64,000 nt of DNA from contig KN832873.1 in the NCBI GenBank assembly GCA_000827325.1, positions 1,440,245 through 1,504,244 on the forward strand. Direction: 5' to 3'. Source of the stretch: Oidiodendron maius Zn (lineage: Eukaryota; Ascomycota; Leotiomycetes; Myxotrichaceae). A program made the translations under genes and the position numbers. Below, one piece after another: positions 33,909-45,946 of the stretch. Each line of letters opens with the position of its first letter. Position 1 is the stretch's first letter. Under the pieces are notes generated by a model. The model saw nothing but the letters and a program-made list of their open reading frames with translations. It did not search any database and was not told where the DNA came from.

Positions 33909-34013
33909 GTGTCCTGCAGCATGGCAAATTCCGATGAAACTGGGAACGCAAGCCAGAGTTCTCTGATGTTCCTAATTTCAGATGGGAAAATCCCTTCTAA
34001 CACTATACAAACA

Positions 34014-35746
34014 TTAATAGATATAGACAAACTCATCGTTTTGGCGGTCCGTCATATCAAACGCATGTTCTCCCAACCCCTGTTCCTGTATTCCCATATA
34101 CTTATCCTCCATACTTGCATCGTGAATGAATCGAGTTTTTCCATTCCTCACACGTCTCTTCTCTTGAGACTTATTCAAAGCCCACAGGCCAGCCCATTGT
34201 AGTGCGACAACAACAGCCAGGGCAACAAATATCGCAAGAGTGGCCTTGAGTCCGGGGAAGTAAGTTGGTGCATCTTTTGAGTTGAAGAGCAAGGGGCCAA
34301 TGATATTTCCTGCCGACGACGCTCCATTGTAGATTGAAACAACCAGCGACTTCTTCGTCGTTCCAGCAGTGTTCCCCACGACCCAAGAGACGATCAGGGG
34401 CTGGCCGCCAAATAAAAATGCAAGGAGATAATACCCGCCAAGCAGGCCACCCGTGTTAGCCCGGGGGAGGGCATAAAGAATGGCGAGCCCTGTTATAACG
34501 GGCAAGGTGAGGAGAATAAGCATTGGGGCCTTGACTTTCACCTTTTGGGCCGCGTATGATGACAACATAATGATTATAAGTTGCACAGCCCCAAACGGCA
34601 TGTTTAGCAAGGACGTGACATATTTGTCGAACCCCAGACCGCTCAGGATCAGAGGCCCAAAGGTATTTGTCACGGATGCGCCAACATTGAGCAGCAGCGA
34701 CATGGCGATCCATAGGTATGTTTTGGGCTCTATCAAAACCTCCCATACGTGGGGCCATTCGAATCTCTGGGACCCAATGCCAGTCTGGTTTGCACGCAGG
34801 CGCTCAACGGCCAATACGCGCTCATGGGGAGTTAGAAAACGAGCGGATGTCACGCCGTTATCGAGTTTCCAGTATATGAATGGGACACTGACAATAGTCA
34901 CAAGTCCGACAAATAGGAAGATTCTGTACGTCGCGCAAGCATGTTAGGAGAAGAAATGTTTGTCCATGCGGAAAACAGCGCACGTACATTTGCCATGCGT
35001 AGAGGGTGTGGGACGGGATATGCCCAAGCCCATATGAGAGCGCAGAGGCGATGATGGTTGCCATTCCATTCATGCCATACCATGCTGCAACGCGAATTGG
35101 CTGCTCTGAACGACGATACCACTGATTCGTAATGACTCCGAAGAGTGGCAGACACCCAGCCTCAAAAAGTCCGAGGAAAAATCTCGCGGCCAGCAATCCC
35201 GAATAGTTATGGCAAGCAGCCATTGACGTCTGAGCAATCCCCCATCCGAGGACTAGGGACGGCATAAGGATGCGATGTGGCACTTTGATGATCAGAACAG
35301 AAGAGAAGGGCTGCCATGCTAACTGTGCAATGGGGGCAATGCTCCCAACGAAAGAATACTGGTTCCCGACAAGTCCCGCATCCTTTTGCAGGCCAAAGAC
35401 AGATCCAGATCCAAGGACAGTTTTATCGAGAATCTGAGATGCGTTATATGGAATATTCATGCCTTTTAAGAATAATGTCCCTGCGTACCTGTAAGAAATA
35501 CGCCCATACAAGTATCGTCAATATGGTTTTATCAGTCTTGCGTCGAATTCTCTTATTCTACATAAAAAAAAAATCCAATGTGCTGTCAGAAACATGTCGA
35601 GTTCGGTAGCGGGTAAAGGAGGCAGGTACCTCTTCCTCCGTAACTTCAACTCGTGCATTGCCAGCCGTGGTATCCTCAACATCCTCTGTTATGTCGCCCT
35701 GGGTCTTGCCGGTGGGCGACTCAGGTAGAATATCAAGGCTCGACAT
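34014..35746 (-). CDS. MFS permease of the Dal5/allantoate (anion:cation symporter) family
   Basis: Exons 35746-35630, 35557-35489, 35433-34988 and 34923-34014 give 513 residues; introns of 72, 55 and 64 bp keep frame. Members import organic anions such as allantoate, nicotinate, biotin-related acids or sulfonates/sulfoxides. A 40-residue acidic N-terminus is followed by RIRRKTDKTILTILVWAYFLQ (helix 1), LDKTVLGSGSVFGLQ, a short helix pair and RFFLGLFEAGCLPLFGVITN (helix 4), which is the family signature. A central loop contains EWPHVWEVLIEPKTYLW, typical of Dal5 relatives. The end is a charged cytosolic tail. GATA-type sites TGATAA (35790-35795) and AGATAA (35840-35845) lie just upstream, which fits nitrogen control. 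The substrate is unknown. Confidence 0.88.
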
Positions 35747-38037
35747 TATCGCTATTGTTAGAGAGGGTGAGCGACATTGTAAGATCCTCTGATAAAATGA
35801 GCGGAAATGGTTCTAGGATGCGGGAGATATACAGCGGGAAGATAACTGCCGAAACATTACAATTGTTGGGGGGTGCTGCACATTGTCGTCGTAATTGTGT
35901 CGATCTTCCCCGCAGCAAGCGCTGGAAAAATGCAGACCTGCGATCTACAGTCCATCGTAATCTTACAACCACAGAGATAGGCGTGGTATAACTTGTAGCT
36001 CGTCAGGAACTATTATAGATAGACTATATAAATCCTTGGTATATACTCCTGCTTTCATTTTCTCTCAAACTTGGATTTGAGCTACAATCCCTGGTGCAAG
36101 AGTGCGGTCTCGCCCGAAGGATTCCACTTCGACGCGGGGTCCGAAGTGCAATTGGTACCAACCAAGAGTGGGATTCGGCAGACGATATCAAAGGGTCAGG
36201 ACTCCTTTCAGAGGATAGGCTAGTCTAGTAATTAACGCGATTGCCAATGTCTCCTCCTTGAACTCATCCTATGCGCGGAGTAACTATGTTACAAAGCCCT
36301 TGACACTATCCATAATTCAAGCATCATACATTTCCTCTGGTCCGACAACAGCTCGAATACTCACCCTGAATCTTTTCTCCTCTCTGAGGAAAGCCGCAAT
36401 CTTGATTCCGATGGGCTTCATAATAACCATATCAGGAATCCCACCCTCTCCCTTCAACACTAAAGAATCGATGCCTTCAAGACTTGACGCCTCCAACACC
36501 CTCAGCTCAAAAGCGCCAGCTATCCCTCCATTGATGAGGACAACCCAAGCCTCCCTCTTACCATTTCAATGGAATGCTTCAATCTCCTGGACAGCTCACG
36601 GCTCGTTGTTACCCATACGCACGAACTGTCGGCCAGGTTTTTCGTTTTCAAACCTTGAGTATTGAACTCTAAACCCGCCAGTCAAGATTCAGACATCTGT
36701 ACTATTGGTGTCTCTATTATCTTATGAGCCACTCTGTCTGACGTAAGCGTTACTCCATGAAATTCCTTCGTTACTACCACACAGCTCCCATGCTTCAACC
36801 CTACATTTTTGATCGTGGTGTGCTTTACATAGCCAAGTAACTCCCTGGTCTACACGATGTCTCCAAGTCGATGCATGCTACCGCTGCGACAGGCACCTGT
36901 TCTTTAGTCATTGTTTTAAGCGAATAGTATGGAGAGGTGTTTGAAAGACTCTTCAGTTAATGCTGTGGTGGCAATATCAGTGCTAAGTATGTATGGTGGA
37001 AATTATGCTGCATGGGCGACGTGAGATGATTACAAAGTGAGACCTAGAAGGCTCATCTGCTCGAACTGCGTGAAAGAATTTGATGTCCCTCGTAATGGGG
37101 CTAGTTAGTTAGTGATGTACCGGCAAAGTGAAAGTGGCTTGGAGAGCATTCGTAGTACGAGATATGAATTAGTACTACTTTTGTAATAAAATATCAAAGT
37201 CACTGGTTTGAAACGGTCCAAATCCAGTCTCCTGGCCAAATAAATTTTCAGGTTTATCTTGTAAGACATGCCATGAAACTCTAAATATCGTTGCTTTATG
37301 CTCCATATGTTCAGTTTCAATTTTCTCAGTCAAAATGCTATATGTGTGCCTCTTCTTCAAACGCAGTTAAGCGAGCGACACCCCCTTTTAGATCTATGAA
37401 GTCAACCGAATTTTGTATCTCTTGTAAAAAGAACGGAGAATCGGCAAAATAGGTACGCCCGTGCCCCGCTGTACTCCCCACTGTGCCTTTAGTATTGTAT
37501 CACATCAAGTATTAATATAGCTTTATTACAGGCAATCCTTTGTTCGACATGCCTCCAAGATGAAGGCTCTTTGTTCCGTACAGTTGTTAGTTGTCTTGGA
37601 GATTCATCTTTCGAATGTACATCCAAATATATAGCGCGAAACAACCTCATTGAAAGCAGTGATTGACGGTTAAAGCTTGCCTTTAGTAAGCCTTGTATTG
37701 CACACGTCTTGGCTTCTTTCATTTATTTTCTCGAAGTCTCGTCTACTAAGTTAAATGGGTGATCTACCCTGTTGCCTCATCTCTGAGAACCATGCTATTC
37801 TAGAATTTGAAGCATCCACACAAACGAGGATTAGACATAGGCATTCTGATAAATTATATGCCAGTTCATTCGAGTAAACTGTTGGAGATTGCCACATGTA
37901 TAAACTAAAGTTGCGTCGCACAAAAGCATAAGAGTCTAGCGTGTTTCCCTGGATATGTATTCTAAATCGCATGAAGAATAGAACGCCACGTAATGCCCCA
38001 ACGCCATAACTTATGTCTAAACCAGTGTCACTTAGTA
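35747..38037. other. Long AT-rich intergenic region with one relic
   Basis: 2.3 kb between two MFS genes. Apart from the relic at 36317-36665, I see only short unsupported frames (for example 37489-37722 on minus) and the promoter of the Dal5-type permease at its left end. Confidence 0.55.
36317..36665 (-). pseudogene. Unidentified decayed coding remnant
   Basis: On the minus strand a protein-like sequence runs through this stretch with two stops, both at positions where TGG would fit: after RQFVRMGNNEP and after AVQEIEAFH. It continues as REAWVVLINGG, then AFELRVLEASSLEGIDSLVL and GGIPDMVIMKPIGIKIAAFL. A gtgagt donor-like site follows KRFR. The amino-acid pattern looks like real protein, but I cannot name the family. 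It may be a chance frame, though its length and composition argue against that. Confidence 0.4.
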
Positions 38038-39893
38038 CTAGGCATGAACATCCTCCTCGGGTTTTGGAGGACGGACAGTGTACACAGGAAGACTCAAGAT
38101 GAGGGTTATTACCCCTGCTAGGATAAAAACCATACCGCTCCATACACCGCCTAGACTCATACCCCAGCTGAATGATTTTGAGAAGAGAGGATTTAATACA
38201 AGGCTACCGATGGTTTCGATCACGGCCAACACACCATATAGGCGAGAAACTTGATCTGCATGAACGAATGATGTGACAAGTGACCGTATAGCAGGTATGC
38301 CACCAGCGCCGAGAGATAGAATACCAGTTCCTTTTTAATATATTAGCCAAAGTATATAAGATGAGATGAGCTATTGAGATTCCTTGGGTCTGCTCCATTG
38401 GGAAGAAGGGTACTTCTATAATGGGAAGAGAGGTGTGCCTACCAGCAATGAGGAACCCAGGCGACGGTGCCAAGCCAATTATTAAACAACCCAGCACAAG
38501 GAATATCAGACTACCACGAGCTACAACTAGATCTCGCATTGCCGGACGGAATCCCAGTCGTGAGCCCAGGAGTGAGTATACGAGCGGGAGAATAATAACA
38601 AGCACAATAAATGTGGCTATGGCACTGAATGGTGATATGAAGCTGGCCTATAATGTACATTAGATTTGCAACTAGTGAAACGACGGAGTGAAAGGGGTAC
38701 GTACATCAGCTATTGACCAGTGATATTTGTCAGATGCGAATTGTACAAGGAATGACATGCTAGTTATGAGGACCGGTCCGATGATGAACGAAATGAGAAG
38801 AGTGCGCAGGACTGGGATCGCAAATACAAAGTTGGATCCTTTGATTACACCATATATGGTCAGCATCTTGGAAGATTGCGCCATATCATCTCCGTCCGGT
38901 AAAGAGTTGCCACTCGTAGCATGAGCTGCTGCCTCTGTTGCCTTTGCTTGGTCCAAAGTCTCGGGCAAGAAAAAAATCAAAACTAAGCCGCAAATAACTG
39001 ATGCTAGCCCGACTTCCATAGCTAGGATTGAGCTTGTCTTCATAATGTACCAGGAGAGTGGCACTCCAATCACGGGTGATAACATGGCCGCGCCGAGGAA
39101 CTGGAAGAATACGGCAGCCCTAATTCGTAGCGTTAGCTACATCGCCACCTGATATATTATCAGTGTGAGCATTACCTCTTATTCTCAGGAGTAACATCCG
39201 CAAATATAGCATATATTGTAGCTTTGATCACTGACGAGCCGCCTCCAATACATAGGAAAGCATTCCCAGCCCATATCCATCTCACATCTAAAACGGCTTG
39301 TAGAAGAACTGTATATGAAACTAGATCAGTAAATCATCCTACTCAATGTCTCATAACGATATCTTACCAACGAGTAGTATCCATGCCAAACCAAGAGTCA
39401 CGCCAATTAAACTTAGCAAAAGCACAATCTTCCTCCCATACCTATCAGCAATATATCCGTACGGGAGGGCCAAAAGGAGGCCAGGTATACAGGCAAGTGC
39501 CGCATCCCAACCCTTCAGCATTGCTAATTCTCCTTGTACAGCCGGAATCTTGCAATCTTGCTCCGGAATGGGTAGAGTGATATGGGTTCCCAGCGGTGCA
39601 GTAGATTCATAGTATTTCCGGCATAAGATATCCTCCATGAGGCGCATCATTGGGGCCCTCTCCATAAAGTCTCCAACCTCTATGAAGATTGCCGCGACCA
39701 ATGAGAGGGCTATGACCCGGACATAATGACGGTGCCGGGGGGGAGAGCTGGAGGGAGGCGATGGTTCCTCACGTGATTCTGGATAGTCTTGAAGCAAGGC
39801 GGTGCTGGCATCTGGGGAGGTAAGGTCTAGATCAGAGTCATAGTTGGAATCGATGGGCTCTGCCTCGAGCACGCGAAGTGATTCGGAAGACAT
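38038..39893 (-). CDS. MFS transporter (DHA1-like), substrate unknown
   Basis: Exons 39893-39368, 39308-39176, 39119-38705, 38647-38443 and 38330-38038 give 523 residues; introns are 59, 56, 57 and 112 bp and all keep frame. The start is the ATG of MSSESLRVLEAEP. Seen: a polar, Pro/Ser-rich N-terminus of about 55 residues; helix 1 with VRVIALSLVAAIFIEVGDFM; the MFS motif A form GYIADRYGRKIVLLLSLIG (about residues 148-166); FADVTPENKRAAVFQFLGAA-like helix 4-5 region; a central acidic loop after LPETLDQAKAT; and six further helices ending in a short PKPEEDV tail. This type is common in filamentous fungi, often near metabolite genes. I find no cluster enzyme beside it. Confidence 0.85.
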
Positions 39894-41603
39894 GACGACC
39901 GTTTGTGAGTTTGTGAGTTTGTGATCTGGTAAAAGCAGCTGAAACAGGAGCAACAGTAGGAGAGTAGACGACCAGTAGATAAGGCACGAAGACGCGGACA
40001 GAGGAAGACAATTAGATATATAGGTGTAGGGGGGCGTTCAGGGCCCAATTGACATGTAGTACAGGCATAGGAAGAGATATATATGCAGGTGACGATATCT
40101 TACAAACAAAAGGGTGAGGATATATACAGTCGTGGGTAGAAGTTATTACGCTGATTTGAGACGCGCGGAGTTCGGTGTTCAGCCCATCCCTTTGCAGCCT
40201 TGCTGACTAAGTTCAATTCAAGGACATTTTGCGAACCTGGCCAATGCTAAATCTTGTTGTCTGGTCAGAAATGGACGAAAGTTGTACCGTCCTTGACGCT
40301 CCTGTACATCCTCTTGTGGATTGCCCACAACACGCGACGGTCTTTCATGGTTGCCTACCGTAATATTAGATGCCACGAAAAGGGGACGCGTGGCGACACC
40401 GCACTTTATTTTGAATTAAGGGTCCAAACTTATGGCAACACATCGTTCCTCACCAAAGAGGGATGTGCTTTCTACAACACTGTGCTGTAAGTTGACGAAG
40501 ACTAGGGCAATTGTCCTCGTGTCATCTCTTACCAACGAGTAAAGAATGCAGCTATTCCCCACACATTTTGCATTCATAGGATCAGTGATCCTAGCTAGAC
40601 AACGCGTCTGTCCTTGACCACCGGGCAGGCAGCTACCATACTAGCATGAAATCTTCCCACTTGTACTACGAGCTTCCTTGTCTGGGGATATTTTGACAAG
40701 ATATTTATTTCCCTGGTCGGAGCGGGGCCATGTTGTATGTTGCATCAGATAGTCAGTCTGATGGCTCGAGATGCTCTCGCCAACTTTCAAAGATGTTAGC
40801 ATACACATTCAACAAGTTAACTTAACAGCAGTCCACGTATGGAAGCGAGACATAGTTCATGGTTGCGTTTGATATTTAAATCAGAAAAGCTTGTTGACTT
40901 GGTCTTGCAATGTGCATCCAATGTGGCGCAAGCACAAATATGGATTGGTGGATAGCAACGAAGACCCAAAACTTTGAACAACTGTTCATAGTAGAGAGAG
41001 AGATATACTCTTTCTTACTCTTGGTTCACCAATGATGGCTTTCATCGTTCGGTATCATTTCCCTCAATATATAAGTGATACCTAAGACGGCTATGAGTAT
41101 AACCAATTATTTTAATCCAGTTCTATCAAGCTCAGCTACTTCATATGGATAGCCTCTGCGTTGCGCTCTGGAAGCTTGCGTTCAGCTCTCAGTGGAGGAA
41201 TAGAGTACTCGTACCATGCCGAGAATCTTGATAGAATAATCGAAAATCATGGTAATTATATTAAAAAAATTATGTCAAGAAGTATCTAACTTAACGATGG
41301 TCACATGGCGATAAGTGGAGGGGATGGCTGCTGTGAGAAGAGCACGCAATTAGCCCCTCGTCTGGCGCACCCGGCAGCCCCACGACATCGCAAGCAACAA
41401 ACGAGTAGAGATATGGCATGATAACTGCGAAAGAGCACGGGAGCAAATGGATTGCAAAGCACTGGGTGGGGGCGATGAGAAGGGATATATAGGAAGTGCT
41501 CAACTACCGGAAAGGATCTTTCGAGAACATAACTGAAGTACCTTCGTATCTCAACATCGCCGCTCCAAGCATACCAAGATATACGCACTTTCTAATTCCT
41601 ACC
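39894..41603. other. Intergenic between MFS and TauD-type genes (divergent)
   Basis: 1.7 kb, AT-rich, between divergent genes. It contains no gene I can support. A CGATAA site lies at 41309-41314 and a near-match to the sulfur-regulator consensus ATGRYRYCAT at 41414-41423 (one mismatch), both upstream of the TauD-type gene. Confidence 0.55.
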
Positions 41604-42835
41604 ATGGCGCCATCCGCAACACTTCCTATTGTCCCTACTATCCGTGACTATGTTGTCCAGAAGAAGGATAGCCTTCCTCTTCCCGAACCAGCTCGTTCTC
41701 GTCTTGAAAAAGCAGGCATTGACCTGAGTAACGGATATCCCGAGCGTCCAGCAAAACCGCTCTACCTCGACGACGCCTTTAGCATTCGAAATGAAGAACG
41801 AGAGCATGTCGACGCAGGAGCGCGGGCCGACAAGTCTAAGAGCGCTTTGCTATCTGCTGCGAAGGATGTTATACACCTAACATCCCACATTGGCACCGAA
41901 ATTGTTGGGCTGCAATTGAAAGATTTGACAGACCAGCAGAGAGACGAATTAGCTCTGCTGATTGCTGAGAGATCTGTGGTTTTCTTTCGTGATCAGGATA
42001 TCACGCCCCAAGAGCAGAAGAAATTGGGAGAGCACTTTGGCGAGATCGAAGTCCACGTGAGCTATATCCTCTACTTCCAGTCGAGAGCCCTGCTAATGAC
42101 CTGCAGCCCCAAGTGCCGCACGTACCTGGCGTCCCCGGCGTGACGATTATCTGGCCGGCCCTTCAGGCTACGGAGAGGAAAGCATCCTTCAGACAGCCGG
42201 GAGGCGCATCTCGATGGCACTCGTAAGTATCGCTGCGCCGTGATAGGACATGACTAATTTCCACAAGGGATCTCGTGCACGAGAAGCACCCAGCTGGCAT
42301 TACACACTTGCATAATGACACGGTCCCGTCAATAGGCGGCGATACACTGTGGGCTAGCGGATATGCAGCATACTCGAAGCTCAGTCCTGAGTTTCGAAAA
42401 ATCATAGATGGCAGAGAAGCCCTCTACGTAAGCGCCCACACATATCTCGACCGCAATGATCCCAATGCCGGGCCGAAGCATATCGAACGCATCCACCCTC
42501 TTGTCCGGGTGCATCCAGCCACTGGGTGGAAATCACTATTCGTGAATCGGGCCATGACGAAGGCTATCGTTGGGCTAGATAAGGCAGAGAGCGATTTGCT
42601 TTTGAACTACCTCTTCGATGTTTATGAGAAGAACGTTGACATCCAAGTCCGTTTCAAATGGACTCCAAGAACAAGTGCCTTGTGGGACAACCGCATCACG
42701 ATCCATAACGCATCGTGGGATTATGAAGGAAGTGAGCCAAGGCACGGAACTCGGGTGACTTCGCTGGCTGAGAAGCCATATTTCATTGCTGACGCTCCCA
42801 CAAGGCGAGAGGCATTGGGACTGGCTGATGACTAG
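41604..42835 (+). CDS. TauD/TfdA-family 2-oxoglutarate Fe(II) dioxygenase (sulfonate dioxygenase-like)
   Basis: Exons 41604-42056, 42107-42222 and 42268-42835 give 378 residues; introns are 50 and 45 bp. TauD/Jlp1 enzymes hydroxylate a substrate such as taurine or another sulfonate with 2-oxoglutarate and O2, releasing sulfite. Seen: the N-terminal GIDLSNGYPERPAKPLYLDD and GTEIVGLQLKDLTDQQRDEL, then SVVFFRDQDITPQEQ. Iron ligands are His189 and Asp191 (in SRWHSDLVHE) and His336 (in NRITIHNASWDY). The 2-oxoglutarate Arg is in EPRHGTRVT (about 348-352). All key residues are present. The start ATG has a good context (accATGg). Taurine itself is not assured; the fungal family includes several sulfonates. 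Confidence 0.92.
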
Positions 42836-43218
42836 GTCCCTAGACGTGATGTGCATAAAGGTACCTAGATAGATGCGAAATCAACGAATCAACCACATTC
42901 CCCAACCGTGTTGTGCTCTGGCGAGAAATCGTGCGGAAGCAATAGTGATGTACAGCGAGTGAATGCCCCTAATTTTCACGAACTTCTGCCTAATTCTGGG
43001 CAGCCCAGAAGCTGAGCACAGGGCGCTACCGCTTACCTCGGTGTAGCGAATTCTCAGCCAACTGTTTGTTACCAACTCCTGCTTTTGCAACAAGCCACAA
43101 CAAATTCCCAATCCTCCCGACATCTCGTAAAGTTCATCAATCCACGCTGTGAGTAGATAAAATACAGAAAACCTTCAAGTCTTGCTCCAATTACTGACGC
43201 TTCAGAATCATCGCAACC
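42836..43218. other. Intergenic upstream of the BRCT gene
   Basis: 383 bp between tandem plus-strand genes. It holds the TauD-type 3' UTR and the BRCT-gene promoter; nothing else is seen. Confidence 0.55.
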
Positions 43219-43908
43219 ATGCCTCCAAAGAAGGTCAACGCAGCATCCAATGTGTATGTCATTGTGGTCGACAAGGAGATCCATTCCGTCCACGCCTCTG
43301 AGGAATCCGCTCAAGCTCATCTCGAGTCTATCAATGGTGATACGGTAGCTAAGATCGAGATCCACGCACTGAAGGGCGGAAGTGTCACGCCCAGCGTGAT
43401 TAAGAAAGTGGAGAGAGACGAGGAGGGTAAAGCTGAATTCAAAGCTCCAAAGACCAAAGCCACCAAGAAAGGAAAGGCCGACGACGGAGAAGATGAAGTT
43501 GATCCTCCCGGCACCACCAAGCCCACTAAAGCTCTCACTCAGAACCCTAAGGCCAAAGCTATAGCGGAGAGTCTGCCAGAGCACGTGAAGATGCTTCTCA
43601 ATGACTCTGGTTCAACTCTCTCAGGTCTCTCCATCGTCGTCACTGGCGTCCCACCAACACTTGGTCGGCAGAATGCAGAGAAGCTCGTCCAGGGCTACGG
43701 AGGCAAGCTAGTCAAGAGCATTAGCAAGAACACCAATTACGTCGTCGTGGGTAGCGATGCGGGACCGAAGAAGCTAGAGCAGATCGCCGACCTGGGCATT
43801 CAGCAGATTAGTGAGGATGATTTGATTCGGATGCTGGAGACTGGGAATGTGCCGAAGAGGGAAGGGGATGAAGGCGAGAAGCCCGCTGCGAAGAGGGCCA
43901 AGAAATGA
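43219..43908 (+). CDS. Small nuclear BRCT-domain protein (RFC1/ligase-type BRCT)
   Basis: Single exon, 229 residues. One BRCT domain (about 135-210) carries LSGLSIVVTGVPPTLGRQNA, then EKLVQGYGGKLVKSISKNTN and YVVVGSDAGPKKLEQIADLG. This GxxxxxxR..xxxxxxGGK pattern is that of replication factor C subunit 1 and NAD-dependent ligases. The N-terminal about 60 residues (NVYVIVVDKEIHSVHASEES) may be a small separate fold like those that restate a protein's own label, and a basic linker joins the two. The C-terminus PAAKRAKK is a likely nuclear signal. A role in DNA repair or replication is inferred from the domain. It is far too short to be RFC1 itself. Confidence 0.85.
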   Translation: MPPKKVNAASNVYVIVVDKEIHSVHASEESAQAHLESINGDTVAKIEIHALKGGSVTPSVIKKVERDEEGKAEFKAPKTKATKKGKADDGEDEVDPPGTTKPTKALTQNPKAKAIAESLPEHVKMLLNDSGSTLSGLSIVVTGVPPTLGRQNAEKLVQGYGGKLVKSISKNTNYVVVGSDAGPKKLEQIADLGIQQISEDDLIRMLETGNVPKREGDEGEKPAAKRAKK

Positions 43909-44584
43909 GGGATGGCACTGACTTGCATCTCGATCATCTGTCGTCTTTGGCACAACCGGATCCGTGCATGTGTCTACTGCGAGAGGATGGGATTGTTAAT
44001 GGTGGATAGAGGCATGGGTTAAACCTTCTGAGGCGTTGCCAGGTGAAGTTTACATTAAGTCGATGCGAAGGGCATGTTTCCTAGATGCCAACTCTAACTA
44101 GTACCAACGAATGCATATTATGATGCCTTTATGTGGAGTTCAAGTAGCTTCTTGGAGATAGTGGGATTGCCAGCCATAATTCAAAGTGCAAGTACCTTAG
44201 CTGTATAGTACCGCTTGCAGCAACCTCCGGTACTGGGAAGATGCAGAGTGCAGGTATATGCATGCGAGTTTGGGGCGTGCATTTTGCGATGTGCAACCCA
44301 TGATAAGTACAGTATAGCGCCATATATATAGATATATTGCCTTATTTTATCCGGTTTGAAGCGTACTGTCGCATATGCGGACTTATAAATCTCGATATAT
44401 ATTATGCCGGTCTTGGGACGAGTGCGCTGTTTTCTTAAAAAATAACCAAAATCCGTCCATCCTGTGAGAAACTTTTTTAAATCCTCACAGCAGGCATTAT
44501 AAACTTCTGGGGAAGCAAAAAGAATACCAAATTGGCACCTTGTTTCTCAAATCCTACGCTCTCAGGCCCTGTACGAAATGGCCA
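43909..44584. other. Intergenic between convergent genes
   Basis: 676 bp between the BRCT gene and the small minus-strand gene. Several tata/gatata tracts near 44.3-44.4 kb; no gene. Confidence 0.6.
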
Positions 44585-45215
44585 TCATGGACAGGCTTTA
44601 TCTAAAGCCTCCACGGCATCCTTCACATTCTTACCGAAATCAATTGGTGCGCCAGCGTTTCCGGTCATCATGGCTGTGATGCCGCGTGTGTCGTTCACTA
44701 GAAGTTTGAGCATCATGGTCCGGCCACAGACGTCTCGGAAGTTACGAACTGCAGCAGCGTTACCTTTGCCTGGGTTCCGTCAGCAAGTCGGTAGAATTGA
44801 AACCCAACGCAATAATGCTATGAAGTCGTGATGCAAATTTCGATAAGAGATATCAATCAGAGATAAAGGAAAATCATTCAAATAAGGCTCTTCGAGGGCC
44901 ATGGCAATTTAAAGAAGATATATGTAAACCTACCAGCTCCACCTTGAAACTGCTCGGGATGCTGCAACCGTCGTCCTAGCTTGATATTGTCGTACTCAGA
45001 CAGCATGTAGAGAGAACGCATCACGAAATCCCAGACATGATACAGAGTAGGGTTTTGGTTAGGAGGGTCCTTCCATTGTGGATGCGCCAGGAGAGACCTG
45101 TTCCTAATATTAGCTCATGGTTTGTTATGGGATGATCTGGCGATACATACTCCACGGTGTCTTTCAGGCGAGACTCCACCTCTGATCGTTGTTCCTGTGT
45201 AGGCTCGGAGGGCAT
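44585..45215 (-). CDS. Small protein of unknown function
   Basis: Three exons (45215-45151, 45097-44934, 44769-44585) give 137 residues; introns are 53 and 164 bp, with codons split at both junctions. I do not recognise a named domain. It begins MPSEPTQEQRSEVESRLKDT and continues LLAHPQWKDPPNQNPTLYHV. Then come MRSLYMLSEYDNIKLGRRLQ and, after the second intron, KGNAAAVRNFRDVCGRTMML. It ends NVKDAVEALDKACP. No signal peptide or membrane helix is visible, so a soluble cytosolic or nuclear protein is likely. The good splice sites and even amino-acid use support a real gene. Confidence 0.65.
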
Positions 45216-45946
45216 GTTAGACTAGGTACAAGCTGAGTTACAAGTATATAGGCACGTAGCAGATGTGATATATTTCCTGAAATTGAGTCTAGACGATGTA
45301 TGTTTGGAGAGCAGTGCCTGGTAAAACAGTCATGTTCACCACTGCGGAGCTGGAGACGAATGGAAGGGTGTCCGTTGTAACGAGATTGGCGAAACAATGA
45401 GTGCAGAGGGGACTCTACTAAGTATTTACCCCTTAAGAGTAGAAAATACAAGATATTTAGATATTTGTACTGTATATCTACCTCATCTGGTCTGTATTGT
45501 CGCCTGGCTGGGGAGGGTGATTATTTATGGAGTCCGTTCACTAATATCCGCCACTATTTTCGGAATAGCCTGGAGAGCGGACTATTTTCTCAATTGGCGA
45601 TATATCTCTGCCCTGGTCCTGCTGGAGACAGACTTCCATAAATATCTTAAACAGTGCCAACGACAGATATCTTCCCCCTCCATTTCCCGTATCTGGAATA
45701 TCTCCCATCGTCCTTGACTGTAAAGCTTGAGATAGGGGAAGCGGGGTCATATAAACATTCCGAGCATGTGATTGGCCACGAGCCTTGCCGACATGTGGCC
45801 CAAGCTTGCCCAGTTAAGGTACCACTGGAAATGCACTACACAACCATCCTCCTCTGCCTGCTACCCCCTTCCAAAAAGTCACCTCCTGCCCCTTGCTAGG
45901 ATCCAAGAGCTTCGTTCTCAGCGATCTTGCTCCAGCAGCCACTACC
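45216..45946. other. Divergent promoter region, small protein / sphingolipid methyltransferase
   Basis: 731 bp between divergent start codons. The frame 45397-45717 on + lacks protein character. No gene is supported. Confidence 0.55.
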
